A stretch of DNA of 27,635 bases from NCBI GenBank assembly GCA_964591245.1, contig CAZPZZ010000046.1:1-27635 (forward strand), given 5' to 3'. A program made the position numbers and the translations under genes. The notes under the pieces were generated by a model. The model did not search any database and had not been told where the DNA came from. It saw only the letters and a list, made by a program, of their open reading frames with translations. Origin of the DNA: CAZPZZ01 sp964591245. GTDB taxonomy: Bacteria > Acidobacteriota > Vicinamibacteria > Vicinamibacterales > UBA8438. Below, piece after piece: positions 8,247-17,367 of the stretch; positions within the stretch are counted from its first letter, which is position 1, and every line of letters starts with the position of its first letter.

Positions 8247-8268
8247 GAGACCTGCGTCTCGATTTTTT
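8247..8268 (+). terminator. Terminator-like hairpin with T6 tract in the RND leader
   Basis: GAGAC-ctgc-GTCTC is a 5-bp stem with a 4-base loop, followed two bases later by six T. It points toward the RND gene and lies about 170 nt upstream of its ATG, with no gene before it on this strand. It could therefore act as a leader attenuator rather than an end-of-gene terminator. Further copies of the arms lie nearby: GAGAC at 8227-8231 and GTCTC at 8276-8280, so alternative pairings are possible. The short stem keeps confidence low. Confidence 0.35.
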
Positions 8269-8436
8269 CCAGACTGTCTCAAGCGCGCGCCTCTTTTTCT
8301 TCAGGGGAAAGACCGAAACGCAAGTCCTGGCCGAATCGTCTATTCTGGAGAGGCGGCGTGGTTGAGCCAGACGTTCATCCCGCGCTCGACGACGTTCCGT
8401 ATTTCTTAATTCCTTAGATTTCTTCCACGCAGTTTT

Positions 8437-11400
8437 ATGAATTCAATCATAGATTGGTTTGCTCATAATTCCGTTGCAGCGAACTTGTTGATGATCTTCT
8501 TGGTCGTGAGCGGCGTCTTTGCCGGTGTCACGGTGAAGCAAGAGGTGTTCCCCGAGTTTTCTCTCGACATGGTGACCATCGAGGTGCCCTATTTGGGGGC
8601 GGCTCCAGAGGAGGTCGAGTCAGCGGTAGCGGTCAGGGTCGAAGAAGCCATCCAGGGCGTTGACGGTATCAAGGAGATTACCTCGACCTCCTCCGAGGGC
8701 ATGGCCTCGGTGCAGGTCGAGTTGGAGTTGGGGGCTGATCCCCGCAAGGTGGTTGATGACATCAAGAGCAGTGTTGATGCCATCACGACCTTTCCAACCG
8801 AAGCTGAGAAACCCATCATTCGCGAGCTGACCACTCGCCAGCAGGTTGTTGATGTGGCGGTCTCGGGCGCAGCCGATGAACTCACGTTGAAGCGGATCGC
8901 CGAGCGGGTCCGCGACGACCTCGCGGCGCTCCCGGAGATTACGCAGGTGGAGGTAACGGGCGCCCGTCCCTACGAGGTGTCGATCGAGGTGTCGGAGGTG
9001 GCCCTGCGGCGTCACCAGCTTCAATTTGATGATGTGGCTGACGCGGTGCGTCGGTCGTCACTTGATCTACCGGGAGGATCGGTACGTGCAGAGAGCGGTG
9101 AGATTCTGCTTCGTACGATCGGCCAAGCCTATCGCGGCGAGGAGTACGCGAACCTGACGTTGCTGACCCGGCCGGATGGCACCCGTCTCCGGCTTGCGGA
9201 TGTGGCGACAGTTGTGGACGGTTTCGAGGAAACCGACCAGTCGGCACGTTTCAACGTCGAGCCAGCCGTGATGGTCTCCGTGTTCCGTACGGGTGACCAA
9301 GGGGCCATTGAGGTGGCCTCTGCGGTGGAAGCCTACGTCTCGGATGCCCAGTGGCGCATGCCAGAAGGATTGGCGTTGACGGTGTGGCAGGACCAATCCC
9401 AGGTGCTGAACGACCGACTTTCCCTGTTGGTGCGGAACGGCCTTACGGGGTTCGTGCTGGTATTTGTGGCATTGGCGCTTTTCCTGGACTTACGGCTCGC
9501 CTTCTGGACCAGTCTCGGCATTCCTATCTCGTTCTTGGGCGCGATCTGGCTGATGCCGGTGTTCGATGTGTCTATCAACGTGATGTCCTTGTTCGCGTTC
9601 ATCCTGGTTCTGGGAATCGTCGTCGACGATGCCATCGTGGTGGGTGAGAACATTCATACGCACCAGGAAGAGCACGGAGACGGGTTGAAAGGCGCGATCG
9701 AAGGAGCCCGTGAAATCTCGACGCCTATCATCTTCGCGGTGCTGACTAGCATGGCCGCGTTTCTCCCCATGCTCTTTGTTCCAGGCCCGATGGGTAAGGT
9801 GTTTCAAGTCATCCCACTCATCGTCATTCCCTGCCTGTTGTTCTCTCTGGTCGAATCGTTGGCGATTCTTCCGGCTCATCTGTCCCATGTGTCCCGACGT
9901 CGCAAGCTCACGCCGTGGAGCCGGTTTCAACGGTGGTTCACTGGTGGACTGTCGTGGGTGATCCAGAACGCCTATCGCCCGTCCCTCGAGTTTGTGATTC
10001 GGTGGCGGTACCTCACTGCCGCGACAGGTGGGGCCATGCTCATTCTCACGGCGGGCATGGTGCTCGGCGGGTATACGAGTTTTCTGTTTTTTCCGTCGAT
10101 TGAGGCGGACTTCATGACGGCGTCCGTGACCCTGCCTCAGGGGGCGACGGCCGACGCCACCTCTCGGGCGGTGGCGCAGATGGAGGCTGGCGCTGCCGAC
10201 CTTCGGCGGGAAGTTCTTGATCAGACGGGTCAGGATGTCTTTCGGCATTCGTTTACGGCGGTGGGAAGTCAACCGATGGCCGGGCGTGGAGGGCCGATGG
10301 GGGGGCGGTCCGGGGCAGGGGCGTCGAATGTTGGCGAAGTCACGATTGAGTTGGCCCCGGCCGAGGAGCGCACCGTCACGAGTGAGAGGCTTGGGAATCG
10401 TTGGCGGGAGTTGACTGGGACGATTCCCGAGGCTGTCGAGGTGAACTTCAGTGCAACGATCATGAACGCTGGAGAGGATGTGAATGTGCAGCTGGTTGGG
10501 CCTGACGTCGAGGTCTTGCGGGAGGCCGCGGCCGCAGTTCGCCAGCGTCTGGCGTCATTTTCGGGCGTCTATGAGATCTCCGATTCGTTCCGTGATGGAA
10601 AACGGGAGATGCGGCTGGGTATTCAGCCGTCGGCCGAGACGCTCGGGCTCACTCTCGAGGACCTCGGACGCCAGGTTCGGCAGGCGTTTTACGGCGAGGA
10701 GGCCCAGCGGATTCAGCGGGGCCGAGATGATGTTCGGGTCATGGTGCGGTACCCGGAAGATGAGCGTCGTTCCCTGGGAAATCTTGAAGCCATGCGGATC
10801 CGGCTCCCGGGCGGTGGCGAGGTGGCGTTTGGAGACGTAGCTGTCGTCGAGTCCGGAAGGGGTTTTTCCTCGATCAGGCGTGTGGACCGGAACCGGGCCG
10901 TCAGTGTCACTGCATCAGTAGACGCGAGTGTTACGTCGAGTGGAGCCGTGACAGCCGCGCTGCAGCAAACCATTCTTCCGGAGGTGCTTCCGGCGTTTCC
11001 CGGTGTGGCGTATACCTTTGAGGGGATGCAGGCACAGCAGGCCGACTCCGTCGGTGGTCTGGCCCGGGGGTTTGCTGTTGCGCTGTTGCTCATCTTTGCG
11101 TTGCTGGCGATTCCGTTGCGCTCCTATGTCCAGCCGTTGATCATCATGAGTGCCATTCCCTTCGGTTTGGTCGGCGCGATCTGGGGTCATATCGTCATGG
11201 GGCTGGATGTGACGCTGATCTCGATGTTTGGCTTGGTGGCGTTGACGGGAGTTGTCGTGAACGACAGCCTTGTGATGGTGGACTTCATCAATCGCAAGCT
11301 TGAGCGCTTCGGTGACGTGCAGACCGCGGTACGAGAAGCCGGGGTGGCACGATTTCGCCCCATTCTGCTCACCTCACTGACAACGTTTGCGGGACTGGCG

Positions 11401-11592
11401 CCACTGATGGTCAATCAGAGCTTCCAGGCCGCATTCCTCGTGCCGATGGCGGTGTCTCTGGCCTTTGGAGTGCTTTTTGCCACCTTCATCACGTTGGCCC
11501 TCGTGCCGGTGGCCTACTTGATCTTGGATGACGCAAAGCGTGCAATGCGCCGACTAGCAGGACGCTCGCCGGAGCCGGTGCCAGCCACGTGA
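8437..11592 (+). CDS. RND-family efflux permease (AcrB-like)
   Basis: 1051 residues, full length for an inner-membrane hydrophobe/amphiphile-type RND pump. The start MNSIIDWFAHNSVAANLLM with the first membrane helix is typical, although no Shine-Dalgarno is visible. Two large periplasmic regions (about 35-330 and 555-865) separate membrane helices 1, 2-6/7 and 8-12. Proton-relay acids are present in helix 4 (GIVVDDAIVVGEN, Asp397 and Asp398). In helix 10 the AcrB Lys940 position reads Asn942-Asp943 (GVVVNDSLVMVDF), as in a separate subgroup of these permeases. A Gly/Met-rich loop (QPMAGRGGPMGGRSGAG, near residue 612) sits in the second periplasmic region. No HlyD-type adaptor or TolC-type channel gene is adjacent, so the partners must be elsewhere. 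The substrate cannot be predicted. Confidence 0.95.
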   Translation: MNSIIDWFAHNSVAANLLMIFLVVSGVFAGVTVKQEVFPEFSLDMVTIEVPYLGAAPEEVESAVAVRVEEAIQGVDGIKEITSTSSEGMASVQVELELGADPRKVVDDIKSSVDAITTFPTEAEKPIIRELTTRQQVVDVAVSGAADELTLKRIAERVRDDLAALPEITQVEVTGARPYEVSIEVSEVALRRHQLQFDDVADAVRRSSLDLPGGSVRAESGEILLRTIGQAYRGEEYANLTLLTRPDGTRLRLADVATVVDGFEETDQSARFNVEPAVMVSVFRTGDQGAIEVASAVEAYVSDAQWRMPEGLALTVWQDQSQVLNDRLSLLVRNGLTGFVLVFVALALFLDLRLAFWTSLGIPISFLGAIWLMPVFDVSINVMSLFAFILVLGIVVDDAIVVGENIHTHQEEHGDGLKGAIEGAREISTPIIFAVLTSMAAFLPMLFVPGPMGKVFQVIPLIVIPCLLFSLVESLAILPAHLSHVSRRRKLTPWSRFQRWFTGGLSWVIQNAYRPSLEFVIRWRYLTAATGGAMLILTAGMVLGGYTSFLFFPSIEADFMTASVTLPQGATADATSRAVAQMEAGAADLRREVLDQTGQDVFRHSFTAVGSQPMAGRGGPMGGRSGAGASNVGEVTIELAPAEERTVTSERLGNRWRELTGTIPEAVEVNFSATIMNAGEDVNVQLVGPDVEVLREAAAAVRQRLASFSGVYEISDSFRDGKREMRLGIQPSAETLGLTLEDLGRQVRQAFYGEEAQRIQRGRDDVRVMVRYPEDERRSLGNLEAMRIRLPGGGEVAFGDVAVVESGRGFSSIRRVDRNRAVSVTASVDASVTSSGAVTAALQQTILPEVLPAFPGVAYTFEGMQAQQADSVGGLARGFAVALLLIFALLAIPLRSYVQPLIIMSAIPFGLVGAIWGHIVMGLDVTLISMFGLVALTGVVVNDSLVMVDFINRKLERFGDVQTAVREAGVARFRPILLTSLTTFAGLAPLMVNQSFQAAFLVPMAVSLAFGVLFATFITLALVPVAYLILDDAKRAMRRLAGRSPEPVPAT

Positions 11593-11653
11593 TCTTCGTG
11601 GTGTGCACTGACCCCGAGCGTGTAACGCGAGGCTGAGACGGGTCCTGTCGTGC

Positions 11654-13264
11654 CTATGGCGTAACACAGGCAAAGTTTGCTGCATCATCCGTGCTGCCGC
11701 TCCCGCTCCACCGGGCGACCTGAGGATATGGGCAGAGCGGGCGGGTACGTACTACTTCACCGTCTTCGATCTTCGAGGCGAGGATTCGCGTGGGCGCCTC
11801 ATCCTGCTCCACCCATCGCTCAAGCGCCGAGAGCATGTCAAAGCGGTCTGGTCCAGGCCCGCCGCGGCAGTGGCCCATGCCGGGTACCATGAAGAGGCGG
11901 AAGAACTTCTGGGTCTCGGCCAGCGCTGACGGGGCATCCGTGTCCCCACCAAGGACGGTCACGGCTTCTTCAAAGTAGTCGATTGTGCCGAGTGGTGAGA
12001 TGTCGGCATCACTCCAGCCGTGGTACACAAGTAACTTACCGCCCCCGTCGCGAAGGGGACGAAGGTCCGGATCGTTGGCATCAAGGGCGGCACCGGTTCT
12101 GGCGAGTGCCGTCGAGAAATCACGATCGTAGTCCCACGATCGGAAGTCCCAGTCCGGATCGTTGAAGACCATATATTTCATGAAGCCTTCTGCGGCTAGC
12201 CAATGCGTGCCGGTAAAGGCTTCTGGACCGGTGACCCAGCGGGACCAACCGCCAGGGCCCGCTTCTCCACCAGGTACCAAGCCGGGATAGAGGACTTCCC
12301 CTGCGGCGTTGACCGGACCTTGCCAGATAGCCTTGATGGCCTTGACCTGTTTTTCACTGAAGCAGTGTTCTCCGGCGGTTACGTCGTCACAGGTCAGCGC
12401 CTCCGGGTTGAACGTGCAGCGGCGTGGATCGTCGATGACTCCATCTTCGATTCCGTCCAGCGCGTCACAAGCCGCGGTCACGGCGTTGCCCAGGATCTTC
12501 ACCTTTCCTGCTGGGATATAGCTTTCCGGATCAGCCAGCGTGGAGAGGGCATACCAGAGATGAGCGCCCGCATAAAAACTCGTCCAGTTGTGGGCCGGGT
12601 TTCCAACCACCAATCCGTCGAAGTCTTCTGGGTAGCGTTGGGCCTCCATCATGCCTTGCTGTCCACCCTTCGAGCAGCCGACATAGTACGACTGCGTGGG
12701 TGCGTTGCCATAGTAGGTTTCGACGATGGTCTTTCCGTGCACTGCGGTCAGATGTATCGATCGATGCCCAAAGTCCTCGATGAGGTCTGGGCGACCGAGC
12801 GCCCAACTGGCATCGAAGCCACCAGCGCTCGGGCGGACGTGTCCGGTATCCGTGCTTGCGGTAGCGTATCCGCGGTCAAGCGCACCCTGCATGGCTCCGT
12901 AGCTGATCACACCCGCCATGCCTCCATTACCGGCGGTGTGGAATTTCCCATTCCAGGTGTCTCGTGGCAGCCATACCTCGAATTTCACCGCTGGGGCGCT
13001 CGTTGCGGCGACCCGGCAGAACGCCGGGACCTGAAGCGCTTGGGACGTCCCGGGAGGTGTGAACGAACCTGCCGGCACTGACTCGGTGAGGGTAATGATG
13101 GTGTCGGGCAAGACAAGCGCGGCCAGTGCGTCGCACGCGATCGGCGCTCGTCCGGGGGCTGCGGCCGAGACCTTGTCCCCCGTGTGCAGATGATGCGCGG
13201 CGAGGGCCGCAAGGCCGATCGCCAGTGAGGCACGCGCACAGAGCCTTAGGAGTTGGTACGTCAT
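11654..13264 (-). CDS. Exported tannase/feruloyl-esterase family protein
   Basis: 536 residues with a signal peptide (LLRLCARASLAIGLAALAA). It is an alpha/beta hydrolase of the tannase/feruloyl esterase family (PF07519 type), which cleaves esters of hydroxybenzoic or hydroxycinnamic acids and also includes MHETase. The family's CS-D-HC motif is complete: Cys197-Ser198 in VGCSKGGQQ, Asp419 in YHGWSDADI, and His465-Cys466 in PGMGHCRGG; the two cysteines normally form a disulfide beside the triad. The lid domain holds the expected calcium-loop sequence DALDGIEDGVIDD (about 268-279). Its ATG overlaps the stop of the S9 peptidase gene in an ATGA, so it is the last gene of the minus-strand operon and translationally coupled. 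The substrate within the family is open. Confidence 0.93.
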   Translation of the reverse strand: MTYQLLRLCARASLAIGLAALAAHHLHTGDKVSAAAPGRAPIACDALAALVLPDTIITLTESVPAGSFTPPGTSQALQVPAFCRVAATSAPAVKFEVWLPRDTWNGKFHTAGNGGMAGVISYGAMQGALDRGYATASTDTGHVRPSAGGFDASWALGRPDLIEDFGHRSIHLTAVHGKTIVETYYGNAPTQSYYVGCSKGGQQGMMEAQRYPEDFDGLVVGNPAHNWTSFYAGAHLWYALSTLADPESYIPAGKVKILGNAVTAACDALDGIEDGVIDDPRRCTFNPEALTCDDVTAGEHCFSEKQVKAIKAIWQGPVNAAGEVLYPGLVPGGEAGPGGWSRWVTGPEAFTGTHWLAAEGFMKYMVFNDPDWDFRSWDYDRDFSTALARTGAALDANDPDLRPLRDGGGKLLVYHGWSDADISPLGTIDYFEEAVTVLGGDTDAPSALAETQKFFRLFMVPGMGHCRGGPGPDRFDMLSALERWVEQDEAPTRILASKIEDGEVVRTRPLCPYPQVARWSGSGSTDDAANFACVTP

Positions 13265-15327
13265 TGTTCGTCCTTGGGGGAGTCGCCGGTCGCGAGGGGG
13301 TCCTCAGTCGCAACGGCTTCGTGTGGTTGTGATTCGCTGATTGCTGGATTGTGGACATGCTGGCCAAAAAAGGCAGCGTAGCGCCGCAATCGGTCTACCT
13401 GATGACGGGGTTCTTGTATGCCATGACCCTCACGCGGAAACCGTACGAAGGTGACTTCTTTATCGAGGTCTCGGAGGGCTTTGTAAAATTCGACGGATTG
13501 TTCTTGTGGCACGCGCGTGTCGTCGGCACCGTGCATCAGCAGGATGGGACTCGTGACGCTCGTGACATACGTTATTGGTGAGTGATCACGATAGTTCTGC
13601 GCCTTGTCCCAGGGCGTGCCGCCGAAGAAAGACGCCAGATAGTCCTGGATGTCATTGGTGCTGTACATGCTGTAGAGATTGGTCAAGCCGGCACCTGGAG
13701 ACACGGCCTGAAATCGATCTGTTTGGGTGGCAATCCACGCGCTCAGATATCCGCCATAGCTCCAGCCGTAACAGATGAGGCGTTCTGGATCGGCCAGGTT
13801 CGTCGCAATGGCCCAGTCGACCCCTGTCATCACGTCGTCGTAGTCGGTGATGCCCCAGTTGTCGATATTGGCATCCACGAAGGCCTGCCCGTAGTTGGTA
13901 CTTCCTCGGAAGTTGGGCTGGAGCACAGCGTAGCCATTTCCCGCAAAGAATTGTGCGCTCGGATTGAAGGCTGCGAGTGACGCTCCGGTCGGCCCTCCGT
14001 GTGGATTGACGATGAAGGGATACGCTGTGTCCGGCGAATAGCCCACGGGCTTTGTGAGCACTCCTTCCACAGTCTCCCCGACGCTGTTTTTCCAACGCAC
14101 GGTCTCGACCGTCCCGAGTTGGACCGCTTCCTCTCGTAACCAGGCGTTCGCGTCGGTGAGCCGTACTGGATTCCCGCCGTCGCGGGTTACGGTGTAGATC
14201 TCCGCAGGCCACTCGGGGCTGGTGCGTACCCATACCCATCGGGTGGCATCCTTCGAGATGTGCCATTCGGTGTTGCGCCCTCCCGGCGATGCATCTATCG
14301 CGACCCCGCCTGACTCAACGCTTACAGAAAATAATGTTGTCGACGTACCTTCGCCGGTAGCCCAATAGACGCGCTGGCCATCTGGTGCCCATATGGGCCG
14401 CGCGAAATCGCGATCTTGATCTTCCAGGAGTACGCGAGCGGTACCGCTGTCAGCTGACACGAGATAGAGCTTGTCGTGGGTCGTGTTGCTCGAAGCGTGC
14501 GCGTTACCGGCGAAGGCAATGGTTCGTCCGTCAGGTGACCAGCGCGGATTCGTGTCGCTTCCGCCGTTTTCGTACAGTTGTGATGTAACCCCTGTCTCGA
14601 CGTTGATGACCCAGATGTCGCTTTGCCATCGGTCGTTCTGTGTCGGGTTCGGGCGAAGCTCATAGGCGACGAGCTGTGAATTGGGAGCCCAGTCTGGGTT
14701 GGCGACAGACAGCTCCCCAGATGTCAATCGGGCGGTTGCTTGGGTGGCAATGTCATGGAGCCACAGATGCGTCATCCGGTGGTGGGTATCGACCATTTCT
14801 GCGTCATCTTGTCGATCGCGGCGTTCTTGTTCCTGTTCAGAGAGCGGGTCACGTGAGAGCAGGAGCAGTTGCGAGCTATCTGGCGAGAAGTGGAAGCCGG
14901 CGATATCCTCTTCGTGATCGGTCGTGGGCCAGGCTTCGCCGCCATCAGCACGCATCAGGTAGACCTGCTGAGTCGGGGACGGATCCGGTCCACGGGTCGC
15001 GAGGAACGCGATCAACGAACCATCGGGTGACCAGGCTGGATCAGTGGCATTCTCTGCGCCCCGAGTCAGCTGGTGATTGTCGCTACCGTCGATCCGGACC
15101 CGCCACAGATGCGTCGTGGCGTCGAGGTGCTCTCCCTCGAGGTTACGAGTTCGCAGCGTGTACAGCACCCAGGATCCATCGGGAGAGAGCCGCGGCGAGC
15201 CGACCACGTTGAGTCGCAAGGTATCGTGCGCTGACAGCACGCGGGGTGTGTCTTGAGCCGAGATCATACGGGGGTGGCCTCCCACGGCACAGAGAGCCAT
15301 GAGGGCAAGCATCATGAGTCGTTGCAC
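13261..15327 (-). CDS. Exported S9 family (prolyl oligopeptidase-like) serine peptidase
   Basis: 688 residues from a GTG at 15327, chosen because GGAGGA lies 8 nt upstream and a signal peptide follows (VQRLMMLALMALCAVGG, likely cut near ISAQ). An ATG 54 nt further upstream exists but would place a polar stretch before the signal. Residues about 40-400 are WD40-like/TolB-like propeller repeats with SPDG signatures (PRLSPDGSWVLY, PAWSPDGSLIAF, PRWSPDGRTIAF). The C-terminal alpha/beta hydrolase holds the triad Ser523 (GWSYGGY), Asp602 (HGADDTRVP) and His635 (REGHGI). This matches S9C acylaminoacyl peptidase or dipeptidyl-peptidase-like enzymes. It follows the gamma-glutamyltranspeptidase gene by 50 nt and overlaps the tannase gene by 4 nt. 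Together with the transpeptidase it fits periplasmic peptide use. Confidence 0.94.
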   Translation of the reverse strand: MQRLMMLALMALCAVGGHPRMISAQDTPRVLSAHDTLRLNVVGSPRLSPDGSWVLYTLRTRNLEGEHLDATTHLWRVRIDGSDNHQLTRGAENATDPAWSPDGSLIAFLATRGPDPSPTQQVYLMRADGGEAWPTTDHEEDIAGFHFSPDSSQLLLLSRDPLSEQEQERRDRQDDAEMVDTHHRMTHLWLHDIATQATARLTSGELSVANPDWAPNSQLVAYELRPNPTQNDRWQSDIWVINVETGVTSQLYENGGSDTNPRWSPDGRTIAFAGNAHASSNTTHDKLYLVSADSGTARVLLEDQDRDFARPIWAPDGQRVYWATGEGTSTTLFSVSVESGGVAIDASPGGRNTEWHISKDATRWVWVRTSPEWPAEIYTVTRDGGNPVRLTDANAWLREEAVQLGTVETVRWKNSVGETVEGVLTKPVGYSPDTAYPFIVNPHGGPTGASLAAFNPSAQFFAGNGYAVLQPNFRGSTNYGQAFVDANIDNWGITDYDDVMTGVDWAIATNLADPERLICYGWSYGGYLSAWIATQTDRFQAVSPGAGLTNLYSMYSTNDIQDYLASFFGGTPWDKAQNYRDHSPITYVTSVTSPILLMHGADDTRVPQEQSVEFYKALRDLDKEVTFVRFPREGHGIQEPRHQVDRLRRYAAFFGQHVHNPAISESQPHEAVATEDPLATGDSPKDEQ

Positions 15328-15335
15328 GGGTATCG

Positions 15336-15341
15336 TCCTCC
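15336..15341 (-). promoter_or_regulatory. Ribosome binding site that fixes the GTG start of the S9 peptidase
   Basis: GGAGGA on the minus strand stands 8 nt before the GTG at 15327 and has no comparably placed ATG after it. It decides the start in favour of GTG over the upstream in-frame ATG at 15381, which would overlap the preceding gene. Confidence 0.7.
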
Positions 15342-15377
15342 GGTAAATATTGACGGAGTGGTCCTGGCAGACACCGC

Positions 15378-17093
15378 TCAAAATATTGGAGGTGCCTCGG
15401 GAATGGCGAGACCGTCATGTCTCGGTTCGGACGCACCGAAATGCACACCCTCCGGAGTGCCCTGAACCGCCTGGCCGTTTCCGAAGCTGCCCGTCCTTGG
15501 TGGTCTCACCTCGATGTCATGGCCCAATTCCGAGAGCCGGTCACGTGTTACGGGTGGAATCAGGGCTTCAATCCGGACGTCACATCCGGAAAAGGATCCC
15601 TTCGTGAAGCGACCGGCCTCCAACGCTTCCTGAATGTCGAAGCCGTAATCGGCGATGTTGGCAACGAACTGCGCGTGGGCTTGCGCCTGATTCCAGCCGC
15701 CCATGATCCCGAAGCCGATCTGGACGCCGTCTTTTTCCATGAACGCGGGAATGATTGTGTGTAGTGGGCGTTTTCGAGGCTCAAGCGTATTCGCCTGTCC
15801 TTCTTCGAGCGTGAACAGCCCACCGCGGTTGTGCAGCATGAATCCGGTGCCCGGCGGAACCAACCCTGACCCGAACCCGCTGTAGTTGCTCTGAATCAAG
15901 GAGACGATGTTGCCGTCCTTATCGATGACCGACAGATAGATCGTGTCGTTGCCTTCCGAGTTCGTGAAGCCCTCGAGGTGCGCTGGTGGGACGCTGCACG
16001 CGGCCCGTGCCGAGTTAATGAGGGTGGCTCGCTCTGCGGCCCGTTCTTTGCTCAGCATTGGCCCGACAGGAATCTCGGAAAAGTTCGGGTCTCCAACATA
16101 GTGGACCATGTCTGCGTAGGCGAGTTTCTTGGCCTCGATCATCACGTGCAGGGCTTCCGGGCTGTGAAAGCCGTACTCGGATAGTGGGTACTGCTCCATC
16201 AGGTTGAGCATCATGAGTGCGGCAATACCCTGCGTGTTGGGGGGAATTTCGCTCACGGTCCAGCCCCGGTAGGTGGTCGAGATCGGTGTTACCCACTCGG
16301 GTTGGAATTCGCTCAGGTCCTCCGTGGTGAAGGTACCGCCCTGCTCTCTTGAGATCTGCACAATGGCTTCGGCCGTGGCTCCCGTGTAGTACCCGTCGCG
16401 ACCGTACTCGGCGATACGCCTCAATGAGTTGCCAAGGTCGGGGTTGCGGAAGATGTCTCCTGCTGCCGGCGCCAGGTCGCCGACCAGAAATGTGGCTTTC
16501 GAGTTCGGGTGGCTCGACAAGAATTGCGCGGAGCGACCCCAACTTCCGGCGATGACGGGTGACACCGGAAAGCCGTTTTCCGCATAGAAGATCGCGGGTG
16601 CGAGGAGTTCGGAAAACGGTAATGTGCCGAAGCGTTCACGCAGCGCGTCCCATCCGGCGACCACGCCCGGTACTGTCGCGGAGTAGATACCACGTTGGGG
16701 CATCTCTTCGATTCCTTTCGAACGGAGGAATTCAACTGTCCGCCCGGCAGGGGCCCAGCCGCTGGCATTGAGCCCATGTAGCTCGCCTGTATTCGCGTCA
16801 TAGACAAGGGCAAACAGGTCACCGCCGATGCCGTTCCCGGTAGGTTCCATCAGGCCGATCGCGGCGTTGGCGGCGATGGCGGCGTCAACAGCGTTACCAC
16901 CACGTTCCAGAACTTGGACGCCGGCGCGGGCAGCCAGCGGTTGGCTTGCTGCGACGATGCCGTAGGTCGTCATGACCACCGAGCGTCCCACGACAGGTCG
17001 GGGGTGGCCGGGAGAATTACTTTGACCTGAGAGTCCGACACCGAAGGTGGCCACCAGCGTGACCGTCACGATCGTAAGAAGGTGGAATTTCAT
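15378..17093 (-). CDS. ggt: Gamma-glutamyltranspeptidase
   Basis: 571 residues from the ATG at 17093; AGGAG is 9 nt upstream of this ATG but only 3 nt from the ATG at 17099, so the second is preferred. A signal peptide (MKFHLLTIVTVTLVATFGVGLSGQ) sends it to the periplasm. The protein follows the family from start to end: ERGGNAVDAAIAAN near residue 65, then EPTGNGIGGD, and the catalytic Thr384 in GNDTIYLSVIDKDGN, which becomes the N-terminal nucleophile after self-cleavage into two subunits. SNYSGFGSG and PRKRPLHTIIP are further conserved blocks. It would cleave gamma-glutamyl bonds, as in glutathione. It is the first gene of the minus-strand operon with the S9 peptidase and the tannase-like esterase. 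Confidence 0.95.
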   Translation of the reverse strand: MKFHLLTIVTVTLVATFGVGLSGQSNSPGHPRPVVGRSVVMTTYGIVAASQPLAARAGVQVLERGGNAVDAAIAANAAIGLMEPTGNGIGGDLFALVYDANTGELHGLNASGWAPAGRTVEFLRSKGIEEMPQRGIYSATVPGVVAGWDALRERFGTLPFSELLAPAIFYAENGFPVSPVIAGSWGRSAQFLSSHPNSKATFLVGDLAPAAGDIFRNPDLGNSLRRIAEYGRDGYYTGATAEAIVQISREQGGTFTTEDLSEFQPEWVTPISTTYRGWTVSEIPPNTQGIAALMMLNLMEQYPLSEYGFHSPEALHVMIEAKKLAYADMVHYVGDPNFSEIPVGPMLSKERAAERATLINSARAACSVPPAHLEGFTNSEGNDTIYLSVIDKDGNIVSLIQSNYSGFGSGLVPPGTGFMLHNRGGLFTLEEGQANTLEPRKRPLHTIIPAFMEKDGVQIGFGIMGGWNQAQAHAQFVANIADYGFDIQEALEAGRFTKGSFSGCDVRIEALIPPVTRDRLSELGHDIEVRPPRTGSFGNGQAVQGTPEGVHFGASEPRHDGLAIPEAPPIF

Positions 17094-17172
17094 GGCCATT
17101 GTCTCCTGGGAGTCGCTGTCGGTATGGAGGCTCGCTTAAATAGCCGAGCAGCAACGTCACATATTCAGTAAT

Positions 17173-17192
17173 AAGGTCTTACGTTAGACCTT
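17173..17192. promoter_or_regulatory. Perfect inverted repeat between ggt and the cytochrome b gene (possible operator)
   Basis: AAGGTCT-tacgtt-AGACCTT has 7-base perfect arms and a 6-base centre. It lies in the 274 bases between divergent transcription units, about 80 nt upstream of the ggt start. The size fits a dimeric regulator site, or a hairpin in the ggt leader. No regulator gene is nearby. Confidence 0.35.
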
Positions 17193-17276
17193 CGGAGCCC
17201 GTTTCGCAATGGGTCCGGCTTCCATGGGCTGGCCGCGTCGGTGGGCGTCAACTGCGTCGTGGGACGACCGGCTCTG

Positions 17277-17282
17277 TATAAT
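17277..17282 (+). promoter_or_regulatory. Candidate -10 box for the cytochrome b/molybdoprotein genes
   Basis: TATAAT matches the sigma-70 -10 consensus exactly and lies 85 nt upstream of the GTG at 17368. There is no good TTGACA at the usual distance (GCGTCG at 17 bp), so it is only a candidate. Confidence 0.3.
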
Positions 17283-17367
17283 CCGAAGCACGCCGTCGGA
17301 AAAGCGGGGGGCCGCATCATGGAGCAGGTTCGTGGACCACTCGTAATGACCGCTTGGGGAGGCTGAC

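Noticed and set aside
8224..8409. Small plus-strand ORF before the RND gene
   Set aside because: No ribosome binding site or recognisable features; it overlaps the structured leader.
12203..13081. Plus-strand ORF of 292 codons within the tannase gene
   Set aside because: Antisense to a gene with a complete catalytic motif set; no recognisable domain.
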